A DNA stretch of 64,000 bases from Thiospirochaeta perfilievii (GTDB lineage: Bacteria; Spirochaetota; Spirochaetia; DSM-2461): contig NZ_CP035807.1 of assembly GCF_008329945.1 (NCBI RefSeq), positions 930,001-994,000 of the forward strand, given 5' to 3'. Each line of letters starts with the position of its first letter. Position 1 is the first letter of the stretch. A program made the translations under genes and the position numbers. The notes under the pieces were generated by a model. That model did not search any database and was not told the DNA's origin. It was given only the letters and a program-made list of their open reading frames with translations. Below, one piece after another: positions 36,095 to 45,491 of this stretch.

Positions 36095-38062
36095 GTGAAG
36101 AAACGATTTTTGATTACAATGATCATAATGTTTTTTGTTACTCTTAATAATTTTGCAGATGTAGCAGTTAAAGACATAGATGGTACAAATGTTGAAATCA
36201 TAATTACACACAAAGATGATGAATTAACGGAACTCAATGTTATTGGTTCTTTTAATAACTGGATAGAGCCAGGAACACCAATGGAAAAGGGTGAAAATGG
36301 CCTTTGGGAGTTAAGATTTAATGCAAATATCGAAGATGAAATTGTTTATAAATTTTTCTTAGATGGTAACTATATTCCTGATGAAAATGCACCTGATACT
36401 AAGGATGATGGTTTTGCAGGATTTAATGGATTAATAATTGTATCTGATCTATTAACACAACAAGCAGCATCCGAAGCAGTTGCAGCAGGGGAGAAACCAG
36501 CACCAGTTGAATATAAAAGCAAATTAAACTTTGGTATGTATACAATTGTTGGGGCTAAATCCACATTTGTTACCCAAGGATTAGTTGATAAAACAGTTAA
36601 AGGCTTAGAGACTGATACTGCAGGACTTAGTGGAAAATCATACTGGAAGATGGGTGGGACAATAGTACCTGATGTAAATGCATGGTTTGAACTAAAGGTT
36701 TTTGATTCCTACCAACCTTTTTGGGCTCAGGATGCTACTGGTCTAGTATCTCCAGATTTAGAAACAGGTCTAGCATCTTCCTTAGGTGGTTTATTAATTA
36801 ATCCTGTAAACTATATAGGTGGAGACAATCCATCCCTAAACTCTGTTAAGTTTGGAATTGAATCAGAAGTTGTTAATTGGGAAACTGGATACGGTTATGC
36901 AAAACCCCAGGGTAGAACAGCCCTTTTATGGGAAACTCTTGGAGAAAAAGACGGAAATAACGGTTATATGAGGTTTGATCTTGGCTCAAAGTATGAACAA
37001 ATGGGGCCAGCTAAAATTGAATTAACAGTTATGCCAAATGTAATGACTGAGAATTATGCTTTACTCTCCTTTTTAGGTGCTACTATAGGTAAAACAAAAA
37101 TAGACTTTCAATACGATATGAAATCTGCGGCAACTAATGATTTATCAGCAATTTTTGACAAGCTTTACCACCAAGATTTTATTTTTGGTGTTTCTACAAA
37201 AGTTGGGAAATATGATTTAACTGCCCAGTCTATGATAAATTTATTTAGTGAAGAAGATTTTAACATTAAGGATCAGTTAGCTGGTGAAGTTAAAATATCA
37301 GGAGCATTAGGAAGTAAATTAGGAACCCATATAGGATATAGATATACAGGTTCTAGCTCTGAAATGTTATTTGGTAACAACGATAGTATTGGAGATAAAG
37401 GAACACAGAGGATCTCTGCAGAACTATACTCTAAGGGGATAAAAAACCTTAAAGTTGGTTTATACTCATCACTTATTTTAGCTGAGACAAGATCAACAGA
37501 TGTTTTTGATCAGTTATACTTCTACCCATACACAGATATAGACCTTCCTAGTTTAGATGGGACCTTAAAGTTTAATGGAAAATTTAGCTACACCTTAGAA
37601 GACAACTGGATATATAAAGCTAGTAAAGAGAAGTATCTCTTCTCTGAGTTTGGTGCCAACCTTAATATTAATAACCCAACAGATAACATAGATAATATCG
37701 ATTTTAAATACGGTTTAAATAACCATGATGAAGATAAAATATTTAATACACTAATAACTTCTTTAAGAATGCCAAACAACTTAACTGCCGAGATTGGCTT
37801 AGGAGTAAGAACTGTAAAAGAGAGTGCTTCTCAGTCTATTAAAGATGAGAATAATCTTATTGGTTTTTCAGTTGGAGGTTCTTGGAAAGTTCCAGTTAGA
37901 AAAATTAAATCTCCACTTTTATATGGTGCATTTGTTTACAACATGGATCCCTATGATGACGAGAGCAATAATTTAGCTATGGATGGTTATACAACTACAG
38001 ATGGTGTTTCCAAAAGTGATGGTTATGCACAATTCCGTATAATGATGAAGTGGGACTTCTAA
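36095..38062 (+). CDS. Outer-membrane barrel-like protein with N-terminal glycogen-binding domain (copy 1)
   Basis: 655 residues from GTG 36095, chosen for AGGAGGT four bases upstream. Signal peptide 1-21 (ends NNFA). Residues 24-115 form an AMPK/CBM48-type E-set domain (LNVIGSFNNWIEPGTPM; EIVYKFFLDGNYIPDE) with the aromatic sugar-binding pattern. After a Pro/Ala-rich linker (115-140) come about 500 residues of alternating beta strands ending in a terminal Phe (FRIMMKWDF), the usual outer-membrane barrel ending. Proposed: a maltodextrin or starch porin with its own tethered glycan-binding domain in the periplasm. First gene of the operon; copy 2 lies two genes on. Confidence 0.78.
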   Translation: MKKRFLITMIIMFFVTLNNFADVAVKDIDGTNVEIIITHKDDELTELNVIGSFNNWIEPGTPMEKGENGLWELRFNANIEDEIVYKFFLDGNYIPDENAPDTKDDGFAGFNGLIIVSDLLTQQAASEAVAAGEKPAPVEYKSKLNFGMYTIVGAKSTFVTQGLVDKTVKGLETDTAGLSGKSYWKMGGTIVPDVNAWFELKVFDSYQPFWAQDATGLVSPDLETGLASSLGGLLINPVNYIGGDNPSLNSVKFGIESEVVNWETGYGYAKPQGRTALLWETLGEKDGNNGYMRFDLGSKYEQMGPAKIELTVMPNVMTENYALLSFLGATIGKTKIDFQYDMKSAATNDLSAIFDKLYHQDFIFGVSTKVGKYDLTAQSMINLFSEEDFNIKDQLAGEVKISGALGSKLGTHIGYRYTGSSSEMLFGNNDSIGDKGTQRISAELYSKGIKNLKVGLYSSLILAETRSTDVFDQLYFYPYTDIDLPSLDGTLKFNGKFSYTLEDNWIYKASKEKYLFSEFGANLNINNPTDNIDNIDFKYGLNNHDEDKIFNTLITSLRMPNNLTAEIGLGVRTVKESASQSIKDENNLIGFSVGGSWKVPVRKIKSPLLYGAFVYNMDPYDDESNNLAMDGYTTTDGVSKSDGYAQFRIMMKWDF

Positions 38063-38085
38063 CAATAAAAGTGAGGATAGATTTT

Positions 38086-38568
38086 ATGAATAAAAAAATT
38101 AAACTAGCTGCGCTTTTGGCGTTAGTAGTATTTACACTTATGGGTTGCGACAACGCACTACATAATGGAACAGAGATGGCAATATCTAAGGTAACTGTAA
38201 CTGGTCTACCTAGTGATACTTATCCAGAAGGAAAAGAGATGGTTTTCTCATATAACAGATCATCAACAGATGATGACTGGATACATGATGATGATCTTTT
38301 TACAGACCCCTACTATTCAGGGACTGTAAATGCAGAGGGGACTTTAACATTTAATTTTAGCCCCGCATTAGAGTTAACTACTCCAAAATTAGTATTTTTA
38401 ATTATTGATCCCGATAAAACCTGGGCTATTAAAATTGCGAGTAACCACAGTCTTGATGGTGGTAGTAATGTAGAACTTGACAATACTTGGGCTGGTGCTT
38501 TAAACCCGGAAGAAGTAGAAGGTGTTGTTGATGGTGACTCTGTTAACTGGGATTACAAGGTAGATTAG
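38086..38568 (+). CDS. Small lipoprotein of the starch operon
   Basis: 160 residues from ATG 38086 (GAGGAT upstream). Lipoprotein signal with lipobox LMGC (MNKKIKLAALLALVVFTLMG then Cys). The mature part has no family I recognise; it is acidic and beta-rich (DTYPEGKEMVFSYNR; LVFLIIDPDKTWAIKI), in the style of small carbohydrate-binding folds. Lies 23 bases after barrel copy 1 and 7 before copy 2, so it is probably a partner of the barrels. Confidence 0.7.
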   Translation: MNKKIKLAALLALVVFTLMGCDNALHNGTEMAISKVTVTGLPSDTYPEGKEMVFSYNRSSTDDDWIHDDDLFTDPYYSGTVNAEGTLTFNFSPALELTTPKLVFLIIDPDKTWAIKIASNHSLDGGSNVELDNTWAGALNPEEVEGVVDGDSVNWDYKVD

Positions 38569-38575
38569 GAGAGAT

Positions 38576-40462
38576 ATGATGTTAGATAAAATTATTTACG
38601 GCATAACAATACTTTTTTTCCTTACAGGTGTAGCTTTTGCAGATGTAACTGTAAAAGATCTTGGTAATGGTCAAGCAGAGATAACCTTTTTATACCAAGA
38701 TGATGCCGCGGAAGAGATGAACGTTATAGGGTCATTTAATAACTGGATAGAACCAGGCGATGTTATGACTAAAAATGCTGCAGGTTTATGGGAATTTAAG
38801 TTTGTTACATTTTCAGATGATGAAATTGTATACAAATTTTTTGATGGTACATATATTTCAGATGAGAATGCTCCGGATGAAAAAGATGATGGTTTTGCAG
38901 GTATGAACGGTCTTATTATAGTTGCTGATCTACTATTAGAAGAGTCTCCAGCTACTCCTAATGATCCAACAAAGCCTGTAGTTCAAGCTAGGAAAAAAGT
39001 TACTTTTGGTACAGATACTTATATAGAGAGTGATACATCATTTAATACAGATGGAGATTTTAAGGCTGTTGATTCAACTATAAATGCTAAATCTGTATGG
39101 AAATTTGATGGTGACCTTGTAAAAAATATGCCAGGTTATATGGAATTAACTTTCTTTGATGGTAATCCAACAGTATGGAGTGATGGAAGCGTAGAAGTCT
39201 TAGACGGTCTAGAAGCACTTTCATCAGGCTTTATTTTTAATCCAGCTTACTATTTAAGCAGTGATAAAAAACCTTCTGTAGATAACTTCAAATTTGGTTT
39301 TGATACCAAGTATATATCCTACGAAACAGGATATGGTAGTGCAAACTTACCAGGACATGACTCACTTTTATGGGAAACGGTTGATGCAGATGGAATTAGT
39401 GCAGGAGATGGTTATTCAGCATTTAGCTCAAAGATAGATTTAGAGTCTGCTGGATTAACAATAGATACAAAATTTGTTCCAAATAAAAGTATTGGTGATA
39501 AATATGGTATGTATTTTGATCTAGATATGACTTTAGCAGGTTTAAGAGCTGATATTCAGTATGAAATGACATCTAGTTCAACTAGTGATATACAAGCAAT
39601 ATTTGAAAATATTCCCCGACAGGATTTAATTATCGGTCTTGGGTATAAAATGGATAAAGTCTCCATAAATACACAGATATTAAACTCTATGTATGTAGCA
39701 GGAGGAACAACAATGGCTAGGCCTGCAAAAGATAGAGTTGGTGCTGAAGTTAAAGTTTCTTATGCAGATGAAGACCTTATGGGATTAGATATTTCTTATA
39801 AATTAAGAGGAGCTGTTGCAAACTTTATCTACGCTACAACAGAGGATATTTTAGGTGATGAAGATACCCAGGGGGTGAATTTAAGTGGTTTTTACAAACT
39901 TAATAAAGCAGTTACTCCTAAGATGGATTTTTCAGCAACAATGTTAAATGAAGATCCATTAAATAGTAACATTGAGCTTACTGTAAAACCTGGTGCAACT
40001 TTTGATTTATCAGAACAAATAGGTAAAACAACTACAGGAGATATCTATGTAAGTGTTGGGCTTAATAGTAAACCAGCCGACGGAGATAAACCTTCTATAT
40101 CTGTAGGTGCTACAGCAACTATGGAGAATTTAACAATCAACTACGGTTATAACGGAACTAATGCTGACCAAGTTTTTAACTCATTACTATTAAAAGCTGA
40201 ACTTGAAAATGATTTAACAGCAGAATTAGGTATTGGATTAAGAAGTGGAAACGCTGTAATTAACCCATTTGCTCTATGTATAGGTGGTTCTTGGAAGGTT
40301 CCAGCACCAAAAGCTAAAACACCATTAATCTATGCAAACTTTACTTACAACATGGATCCATACGAAACAGGTGAAACTACTGCTACTCTTACTGATTATC
40401 AACTAGAGGATAATTCAGAAACAGAAGCAGCATTTAGACTAGGTATTGTTTGGAGTTATTAA
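38576..40462 (+). CDS. Outer-membrane barrel-like protein with N-terminal glycogen-binding domain (copy 2)
   Basis: 628 residues. Signal peptide 1-22 (ends AFA), glycogen-binding E-set about 24-110 (MNVIGSFNNWIEPGDVM; EIVYKFFDGTYISDENAP), Pro-rich linker, then a long barrel-like region ending FRLGIVWSY with an aromatic last residue. The E-set is closely matched to copy 1 (GSFNNWIEPG identical), while the barrel parts are more diverged, which suggests two pores with different cargo sizes. RBS AGGAGA. Confidence 0.78.
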   Translation: MMLDKIIYGITILFFLTGVAFADVTVKDLGNGQAEITFLYQDDAAEEMNVIGSFNNWIEPGDVMTKNAAGLWEFKFVTFSDDEIVYKFFDGTYISDENAPDEKDDGFAGMNGLIIVADLLLEESPATPNDPTKPVVQARKKVTFGTDTYIESDTSFNTDGDFKAVDSTINAKSVWKFDGDLVKNMPGYMELTFFDGNPTVWSDGSVEVLDGLEALSSGFIFNPAYYLSSDKKPSVDNFKFGFDTKYISYETGYGSANLPGHDSLLWETVDADGISAGDGYSAFSSKIDLESAGLTIDTKFVPNKSIGDKYGMYFDLDMTLAGLRADIQYEMTSSSTSDIQAIFENIPRQDLIIGLGYKMDKVSINTQILNSMYVAGGTTMARPAKDRVGAEVKVSYADEDLMGLDISYKLRGAVANFIYATTEDILGDEDTQGVNLSGFYKLNKAVTPKMDFSATMLNEDPLNSNIELTVKPGATFDLSEQIGKTTTGDIYVSVGLNSKPADGDKPSISVGATATMENLTINYGYNGTNADQVFNSLLLKAELENDLTAELGIGLRSGNAVINPFALCIGGSWKVPAPKAKTPLIYANFTYNMDPYETGETTATLTDYQLEDNSETEAAFRLGIVWSY

Positions 40463-40476
40463 AAAATAAATTATGA

Positions 40477-40507
40477 CCGGGGACTCGCTGATATTATCAG
40501 TGGCCGG
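40477..40507 (+). other. GC-rich intergenic hairpin
   Basis: CCGG (40477-40480) pairs with CCGG (40504-40507), and CGCTGAT with ATCAGTG inside. No T-run follows, so it is not a classic terminator. Position between barrel copy 2 and the abundant-looking lipoprotein gene fits an RNA-processing or mRNA-stabilising stem that adjusts relative dosage in the operon. Its GC content stands out against the AT-rich surroundings. Confidence 0.45.
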
Positions 40508-40531
40508 CATAAAATATAAGGAGATTTTATA

Positions 40532-41716
40532 ATGAAGAAAATTTTACAATTATTAACATCTTTATTGTTGTTAGTTGCTATGTTCAGTTGTGATAACAGC
40601 ACATCTGGTACTACTTTTGATTCCACATCTGACTGGTGGGTAAAAGGGTCATTTGATGGATGGAAAGATTCAGTTGATGATGAAACAAGACACTTTTTTA
40701 CTATAGATGAAGTTGATAACAACATATTAACATATGAAGTTACAGGTCTTTACACTTTAGATTATGAGTTTGTATTAGTAGATGCAGCTGGAACAGAATG
40801 GAAAGCACCTACAGCGACTACAGCAGTATCTGATACAGCACTAACTTTTGTTTCAGCTGAAAATGCTAATGCAACATTTACAGCTGCATTTACAACTTAT
40901 ACTATAAAAGTTGATATTACAGATGCTGAAGCTCCATCAGTTACTATTGAGGCCGGTTCAACAGCAGCAACAGCTCCTACTTTTGAAGTTTTAGCTGACA
41001 ATTTAATATTTAAAGGTGGAATATTTGATTCTAACTGGACAGCTCAGACAGGTGTTCTTGATGCAACAGCAAAAACTGTAACTTATGATGATTTAACTAT
41101 TGTTTCTAATAGTGGTGAATTTGGTATAGATGGTATTGATGGGTGGTTCGAAGGTCTTACTATCGATTCTCCAACTGTTGAGGGTGAAAGTACTACACCT
41201 GCAAACTTCCTAAAATCTGGTGGGAACTCAAAACTAATAAATGTTCCAAAAGTTGATTCTGTTTATACTGTTGTTATTACAATTGATCCTGAAGCAACTA
41301 ATATAGAAGAAAAATACTCAATAGCCTTTACTCTTAAAACTTTAGGTACTGAAGATTGGGTAATTGACTTTGCATGGTTAGCACCTAGAACTAAAATTAA
41401 AGGTGATTTATTTGATATTGGTTGGACTGCAACTGCAGGTACTGTAAACGCTACTGCTAAAACTGTAACTTATGAGGTAACTATTGATAATGCATCAGGT
41501 TCATTTGGTTTTGAAATATTTGATGGAGGAGGATGGGCTACTATTGAAGATCCTCTAGCATCAGGTGATGCTGCAGTTGAAATAATATCAAATGCAAATG
41601 GAAATGGTCAGTTCTCAGATGCTGCTGTAGATGATGTATATACAGTAGTTGTTACAATAGATGATACTGTTGCACTTGATGCCGGTAGATATATGTTATC
41701 AATTAGTAAAAACTAA
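40532..41716 (+). CDS. Repeat-containing starch-binding-type lipoprotein (SusE/SusF-like)
   Basis: 394 residues. Lipobox MFSC (Cys 20). The first module (about 30-125: WWVKGSFDGWKDS, YEFVLVDAAGTEWKAP) resembles the SusE/SusF-type starch-binding fold. Two further modules of about 110 residues repeat each other: IFKGGIFDSNWTAQTGVLDA / TKIKGDLFDIGWTATAGTVN, each followed by TAKTVTY and a DSVYTVVITID / DDVYTVVVTID strand. Suggests three glucan-binding beta-sandwich modules on the cell surface or in the periplasm. Last gene before a strong terminator. Binding is inferred from form and context. Confidence 0.7.
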   Translation: MKKILQLLTSLLLLVAMFSCDNSTSGTTFDSTSDWWVKGSFDGWKDSVDDETRHFFTIDEVDNNILTYEVTGLYTLDYEFVLVDAAGTEWKAPTATTAVSDTALTFVSAENANATFTAAFTTYTIKVDITDAEAPSVTIEAGSTAATAPTFEVLADNLIFKGGIFDSNWTAQTGVLDATAKTVTYDDLTIVSNSGEFGIDGIDGWFEGLTIDSPTVEGESTTPANFLKSGGNSKLINVPKVDSVYTVVITIDPEATNIEEKYSIAFTLKTLGTEDWVIDFAWLAPRTKIKGDLFDIGWTATAGTVNATAKTVTYEVTIDNASGSFGFEIFDGGGWATIEDPLASGDAAVEIISNANGNGQFSDAAVDDVYTVVVTIDDTVALDAGRYMLSISKN

Positions 41717-41737
41717 AAATAATTTATACAAGTTATT

Positions 41738-41764
41738 AACCGTCTTTTTTAAGACGGTTTTTTT
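41738..41764 (+). terminator. Terminator of the barrel/lipoprotein operon
   Basis: AACCGTCTT-tttt-AAGACGGTT, a 9-bp stem followed by further T. Separates the operon from the CotH gene 16 bases on. Confidence 0.8.
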
Positions 41765-41779
41765 ATAAATGAGGGAATT

Positions 41780-43057
41780 ATGAAACGTTTTAAAAAAGTA
41801 ATAATTTTATTATCATTAATAAATATATCAACAATTATATTTGGAAACAATTTTAATAAAATCTTTGACCATACTGTCATCCACGAAATAGAGATACAGA
41901 TATCCCAGAGTGAGTGGGATGGTATTTTATCTGATATGGCTATTAATAAAAGAACAGGAAACTACAGAGAAGCAAAATTTATATATCGTGGACTAGCAGG
42001 TGATGAAGTAATTGATATTGTAGGTTTTAGAACAAGGGGTAATACAACAAGAAGGTATCCTGAAGTTAATGGGAAATACCAAAGAGCCCACTTTAAAATA
42101 AACTTTGATAAAAAATTTCATGGCTTATCTAAATTGAACCTAAAATGGAACTATAATAAGGACCCATCCCAAATTAGGGAGTTATATAGCTACGATATGT
42201 TAAATAAAGCTGGAGTTTTTGCCCCTAAAACAGGTTCAGCAAAACTATATATTAAAATAGGAGATAAAAAAAGAGTAGACTTTGGAATATATACCCTTAT
42301 AGAACCAATTGATAAATCATTTTTAAAAAGAAGATTTGGGTCAGATGCTAATGATGGAAACCTATACAAGTGCCTATGGCAACAAGGGGGATCTGCTACA
42401 CTCTATGGGAATATAACTAAAAAGATAGGTGTAAAGGATTGGACTATAGATTACAGACCTAGTTATGATAGAAAAACCAATGAAGAAGATACCGACTACT
42501 CAGATCTAATTAACTTTGCCAAAAATATAAGTAGATTAAAAGATAGTGAATATAAAGAGTATATGGAAGATCACTTCGAGATAGATAGGTTTTTACGTTA
42601 CCAGGCTATGGCTATGTTGTTAGGTATGCCCGATGACTACTGGGCAATGGGAAATAACTACTATCTCTATTTTAATAATATAACAGGTAAAATTGATTTT
42701 ATCCCCTACGATTACGACCATGGATTAGGTGGGGGTTGGGAAGGTATGAAGGGGTATAAAGCGATACAGGAAGCAGATATTTATACTTGGTTATCTAATA
42801 GATCTGTTAAACCACTATTAAGGTTATTAGACTTCCCTGAATACAAAGAGTTATACGAAGGGTATTTAAAAGAGTTTATACAAGAAGGTGGAATCTTCTC
42901 ATTTACTACTTTTAAAGAAAAGTATGATCAGCAGTATAAACTCTACTTCCCCCTACTAGTTAATGATATGCACGAAGGGGAAGATATGGAACTTAAAAAA
43001 TATATCCCTGAATATTTTGAAAATAAGTTGAAATCTATTACAAGTCAACTTAAATAA
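41780..43057 (+). CDS. Secreted CotH-family kinase-like protein
   Basis: 425 residues. Signal peptide 1-22 (ends TIIFG). CotH fold: early IEIQISQSEWDGIL, GFRTRGNTTRRYP (Gly/Arg loop), KFHGLSKLNLKWN, GIYTLIEPIDKSFLKRRFG and metal motif FIPYDYDHGLGGG (the usual P-[WY]-D-x-D). CotH proteins are atypical kinases that phosphorylate secreted or coat proteins. Starts right after the operon terminator (RBS GAGGGA) with no clear promoter of its own, so expression may come from read-through. The link to starch proteins is only positional. Confidence 0.85.
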   Translation: MKRFKKVIILLSLINISTIIFGNNFNKIFDHTVIHEIEIQISQSEWDGILSDMAINKRTGNYREAKFIYRGLAGDEVIDIVGFRTRGNTTRRYPEVNGKYQRAHFKINFDKKFHGLSKLNLKWNYNKDPSQIRELYSYDMLNKAGVFAPKTGSAKLYIKIGDKKRVDFGIYTLIEPIDKSFLKRRFGSDANDGNLYKCLWQQGGSATLYGNITKKIGVKDWTIDYRPSYDRKTNEEDTDYSDLINFAKNISRLKDSEYKEYMEDHFEIDRFLRYQAMAMLLGMPDDYWAMGNNYYLYFNNITGKIDFIPYDYDHGLGGGWEGMKGYKAIQEADIYTWLSNRSVKPLLRLLDFPEYKELYEGYLKEFIQEGGIFSFTTFKEKYDQQYKLYFPLLVNDMHEGEDMELKKYIPEYFENKLKSITSQLK

Positions 43058-43061
43058 TTCA

Positions 43062-43631
43062 TTATTTCATTTTGTAACTATACGTTATCTCCCCAAATTG
43101 ATTGATATGTTCTTTTTTTAATTTATATCCCTCACCTTTAGCTCTAATGCTGCTCTGAGGGATAAAAAAAGCTGTGTATTGAGATTTATCATTAAAACCA
43201 TAACGTATATCTACATATCCTGTTTTAGTAATATTAAGTGGAACAAAAAAAGATAAGATCATAACTACATCAACTTTATCTATAACAGCTTTAAAACTAA
43301 CAGGTTCTGGGTTTTCTATTAATTTATCATTTATATAAAAATAGGTATAATAATTAGAATCTACAATATTATCAAAATATTTAATCTTTAGTTCTAAGGC
43401 TTCATCAGCGGAAAACTCCATATTATTATCTATATCGTAATTATAGATCAGTTGAGAACTAAACATAGGGTCATATTCCCACTGCATATATACACCTTGT
43501 AATCCATTTTCATTGAAATAGTTATAAGAATAAGCCTGTATTTTCATATGTGGGTGAGCGTAAAGGGATAAGGAACTAATAAAAATTAGGAGTAGAAATA
43601 AGTTTTGTTTTTTTAAAATAGTATAGGCCAT
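43062..43631 (-). CDS. DUF1007-family periplasmic protein
   Basis: 189 residues. Signal peptide ending LYAHPHM; the mature N-terminal His-Pro-His is the DUF1007 hallmark and a likely metal site. Other family pieces: VYMQWEYDPMFSSQLIYNYD and DIDNNMEFSADEA. DUF1007 genes are often next to NicO/RcnA-type nickel/cobalt carriers, as here. Start ATG 43631 has GGAGGAAG upstream and overlaps the restored end of the NicO gene by 19 bases. Probable role: delivering or sensing a divalent metal. Confidence 0.82.
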   Translation of the reverse strand: MAYTILKKQNLFLLLIFISSLSLYAHPHMKIQAYSYNYFNENGLQGVYMQWEYDPMFSSQLIYNYDIDNNMEFSADEALELKIKYFDNIVDSNYYTYFYINDKLIENPEPVSFKAVIDKVDVVMILSFFVPLNITKTGYVDIRYGFNDKSQYTAFFIPQSSIRAKGEGYKLKKEHINQFGEITYSYKMK

Positions 43632-44237
43632 AAAGCTCTTCCTCCATTAAAGATAAACATAATTCCAATAAGTAGTAGAAGAAACTCCCCTATACTATGG
43701 AAAACTTTAGAAATATTATTACTTTTTTATTAATTTTCCCATGAGACTTAGAAGCTAATAAAGCTATAAAATAGAGAACAATGGTCATAGCAATAGTTAA
43801 CGAGACCACAGAAGAAAATCCTACCCAAAATATCCCATAAATAATAGATGTAGACATAATTGTTAAGGATAGTGGACAAGGTACTATACCAACAGACAAT
43901 GCAACAGGAATATTTCTTAAAATAATATTTTTACTACTTAAGACGTTAACTTTATACTCTTTATGATGTCTAAAAATTAGGTATATAGAAATACCAACAA
44001 TAAGTAGACCGGATAACATAGTAAAAGAGTACTGTATAGCTAATAAAATGGCTCCAGATGAGTGTATTATTGGGATCATTATGGATAGAACAACCGTATC
44101 CCACTTAGTAGTCTCCTCAGATATAAAATAAGAGAATATAATCATTTTACCATGGCCGGGCCCTAGGGTGTGGAGTACCCCATATATAAAAGAGAAGAAA
44201 ATAACTATAATGTTACATATAAAAGTATTTTTTTCAT
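43613..44237 (-). CDS. NicO/RcnA-type metal transporter, with one or two frameshifts
   Basis: Core frame carries the family motif GVLHTLGPGHGKMIIFSYFI and HSSGAILLAI, VGIVPCPLSLTIM: a six-TM nickel/cobalt carrier. As sequenced it runs 43690-44274 from an implausible TTG (MPKVLSRRHNTYYEKN). Adding one base to seven T (plus strand 44228-44234) gives a clean start at ATG 44237, MKKNTFICNIIVIFF. Adding one base to six T (43723-43728) replaces the early stop by the missing last membrane segment SIGEFLLLLIGIMFIFNGG, ending at 43613 against DUF1007. Both repairs improve the protein, so indels are favoured over decay. Confidence 0.75.
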
Positions 44238-44420
44238 AATAGGTATTATGACGCCTACTTAGTACTTTTGGCAACTAAATATCGTTTTATTTTAAAATTT
44301 CATGAAAATATATGTAATAAAAATCAGTGTTACATTTTAGATATAAACTAACTAGCTCCCAGATGCTTTAAACTATGTGTAAAGCCTTACTTTTTTTATT
44401 TGTTATATATAGAATTACAA

Positions 44421-44449
44421 TTGTTTTAATACTAAATGCTATATATAAT
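44421..44449 (+). promoter_or_regulatory. Promoter of the Rpn-family gene
   Basis: TTGTTT (44421-44426), 17-base spacer, TATAAT (44444-44449), 6 bases to ATG 44456; no Shine-Dalgarno. Points to a leaderless message. Confidence 0.55.
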
Positions 44450-44455
44450 TTTCTT

Positions 44456-45346
44456 ATGGTACAAAAGCATGACCAACGATATAAGAAAATTTTCTCTAAC
44501 CCTATTTTTATTGAAAAACTACTTGTTTCATTTGTTAATGAAAAATTTATCAAAGATTTAGATTTTACTAATATGGAAAGGCTCGATAAAAGTTTTGTAG
44601 ATAGCAAAATGAAAAAAAGAGAGTCCGATATTATCTATAAAATAAATTTCAAAGGCAAACCTATTTATATTTATCTATTATTAGAGTTTCAATCTTCAGT
44701 TGATCAAACTATGCCTTTAAGATTTTTAAGATATATACTAGAATTATCCGAGAGTTTTGGTAAAGACAAAGATACGAAGTTTTATCCGGCGGTATTCCCC
44801 CTTTTGCTTTATAATGGTGAAGATAAGTGGACAGCTGAAATTAATCCTAAAGAGTTATATTCAAAAACAATACCAGAGAAGTTTATTCCTAGCTTCGAAT
44901 ATTACCCAATTATTATTAACAAGATAGAGAAAAAAACACTACTTAAAATACATAATGTTGTATCTGCAATATTTTTTTTAGAAAACACATCTTTAAATGA
45001 GATGCATAAAGCTTTTGATGATTTAATTATCCTTTTAAAAGATTCATCTCCTGTTGAAGTTAATGGATTTAAAGTTTGGTTAAATAGTCTTTTAAAAGAT
45101 AGAAACATCGATATTGATGAAGATAAATTACAACAATTAGAATCGCCACAGGAGGTATTACCAATGTTTGCAGCGACATTAGATAAAATGGAAGAAGAAT
45201 TTACCTATAAAGGGAAACTCGAAGGAAAACTTGAAGAAAAAAAAGAAATTGCAATAAACCTATTAAAATCTTCATTTGGATTTGAAAATACTTCAAAGAT
45301 AACAGGTTTAACTATTGATGAACTTAAACAATTAAAGTTGGATTAA
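44456..45346 (+). CDS. Rpn-family recombination-promoting nuclease / putative transposase (PF04754 type)
   Basis: 296 residues from ATG 44456. PD-(D/E)XK nuclease core: YKKIFSNPIFIEKLLVSFV, RESDIIYKINFKGKPIYIYL, then LLEFQSSVDQTMPLRFLRYI (catalytic Asp...Glu-x-Gln); followed by FPLLLYNGEDKW, the family hallmark, and a C-terminal helical tail with KGKLEGKLEEKKE and a TGLTIDELKQL ending. These proteins cleave DNA in vitro and occur in many copies in some genomes; roles in phage defence or recombination are proposed. No terminal repeats or target-site duplication were found, so it is not an obvious mobile element. Confidence 0.87.
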   Translation: MVQKHDQRYKKIFSNPIFIEKLLVSFVNEKFIKDLDFTNMERLDKSFVDSKMKKRESDIIYKINFKGKPIYIYLLLEFQSSVDQTMPLRFLRYILELSESFGKDKDTKFYPAVFPLLLYNGEDKWTAEINPKELYSKTIPEKFIPSFEYYPIIINKIEKKTLLKIHNVVSAIFFLENTSLNEMHKAFDDLIILLKDSSPVEVNGFKVWLNSLLKDRNIDIDEDKLQQLESPQEVLPMFAATLDKMEEEFTYKGKLEGKLEEKKEIAINLLKSSFGFENTSKITGLTIDELKQLKLD

Positions 45347-45450
45347 CTTGTAAAAAGATATCTTATTTTGATAAATAGGATGTTGTACAATAATGTTAAA
45401 TCAAGCAAAAATATTTTAAGTATTATTCAGGATAACTAACAACTAACTAC

Positions 45451-45472
45451 CTCCATAAATTATTTTATGGAG
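45451..45472 (+). other. Hairpin after the Rpn-family gene
   Basis: CTCCATAAA-TTAT-TTTATGGAG, a perfect 9-bp stem with a 4-base loop between the convergent Rpn gene and the amylase remnant. No T-run on either strand; perhaps a weak terminator or the end scar of an insertion. Confidence 0.35.
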
Positions 45473-45491
45473 ATAATGTTATTAGTATGTC

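Noticed and set aside
44375-44455. Upstream extension of the Rpn protein (MCKALLFLFVIYRITIVL) as a signal peptide
   Set aside because: It runs across the predicted promoter; the family starts at the YKKIFSNP region and is cytoplasmic.
44456-45346. Rpn gene as part of an insertion sequence
   Set aside because: No terminal inverted repeats, target duplications or second transposase frame; only an isolated hairpin downstream.
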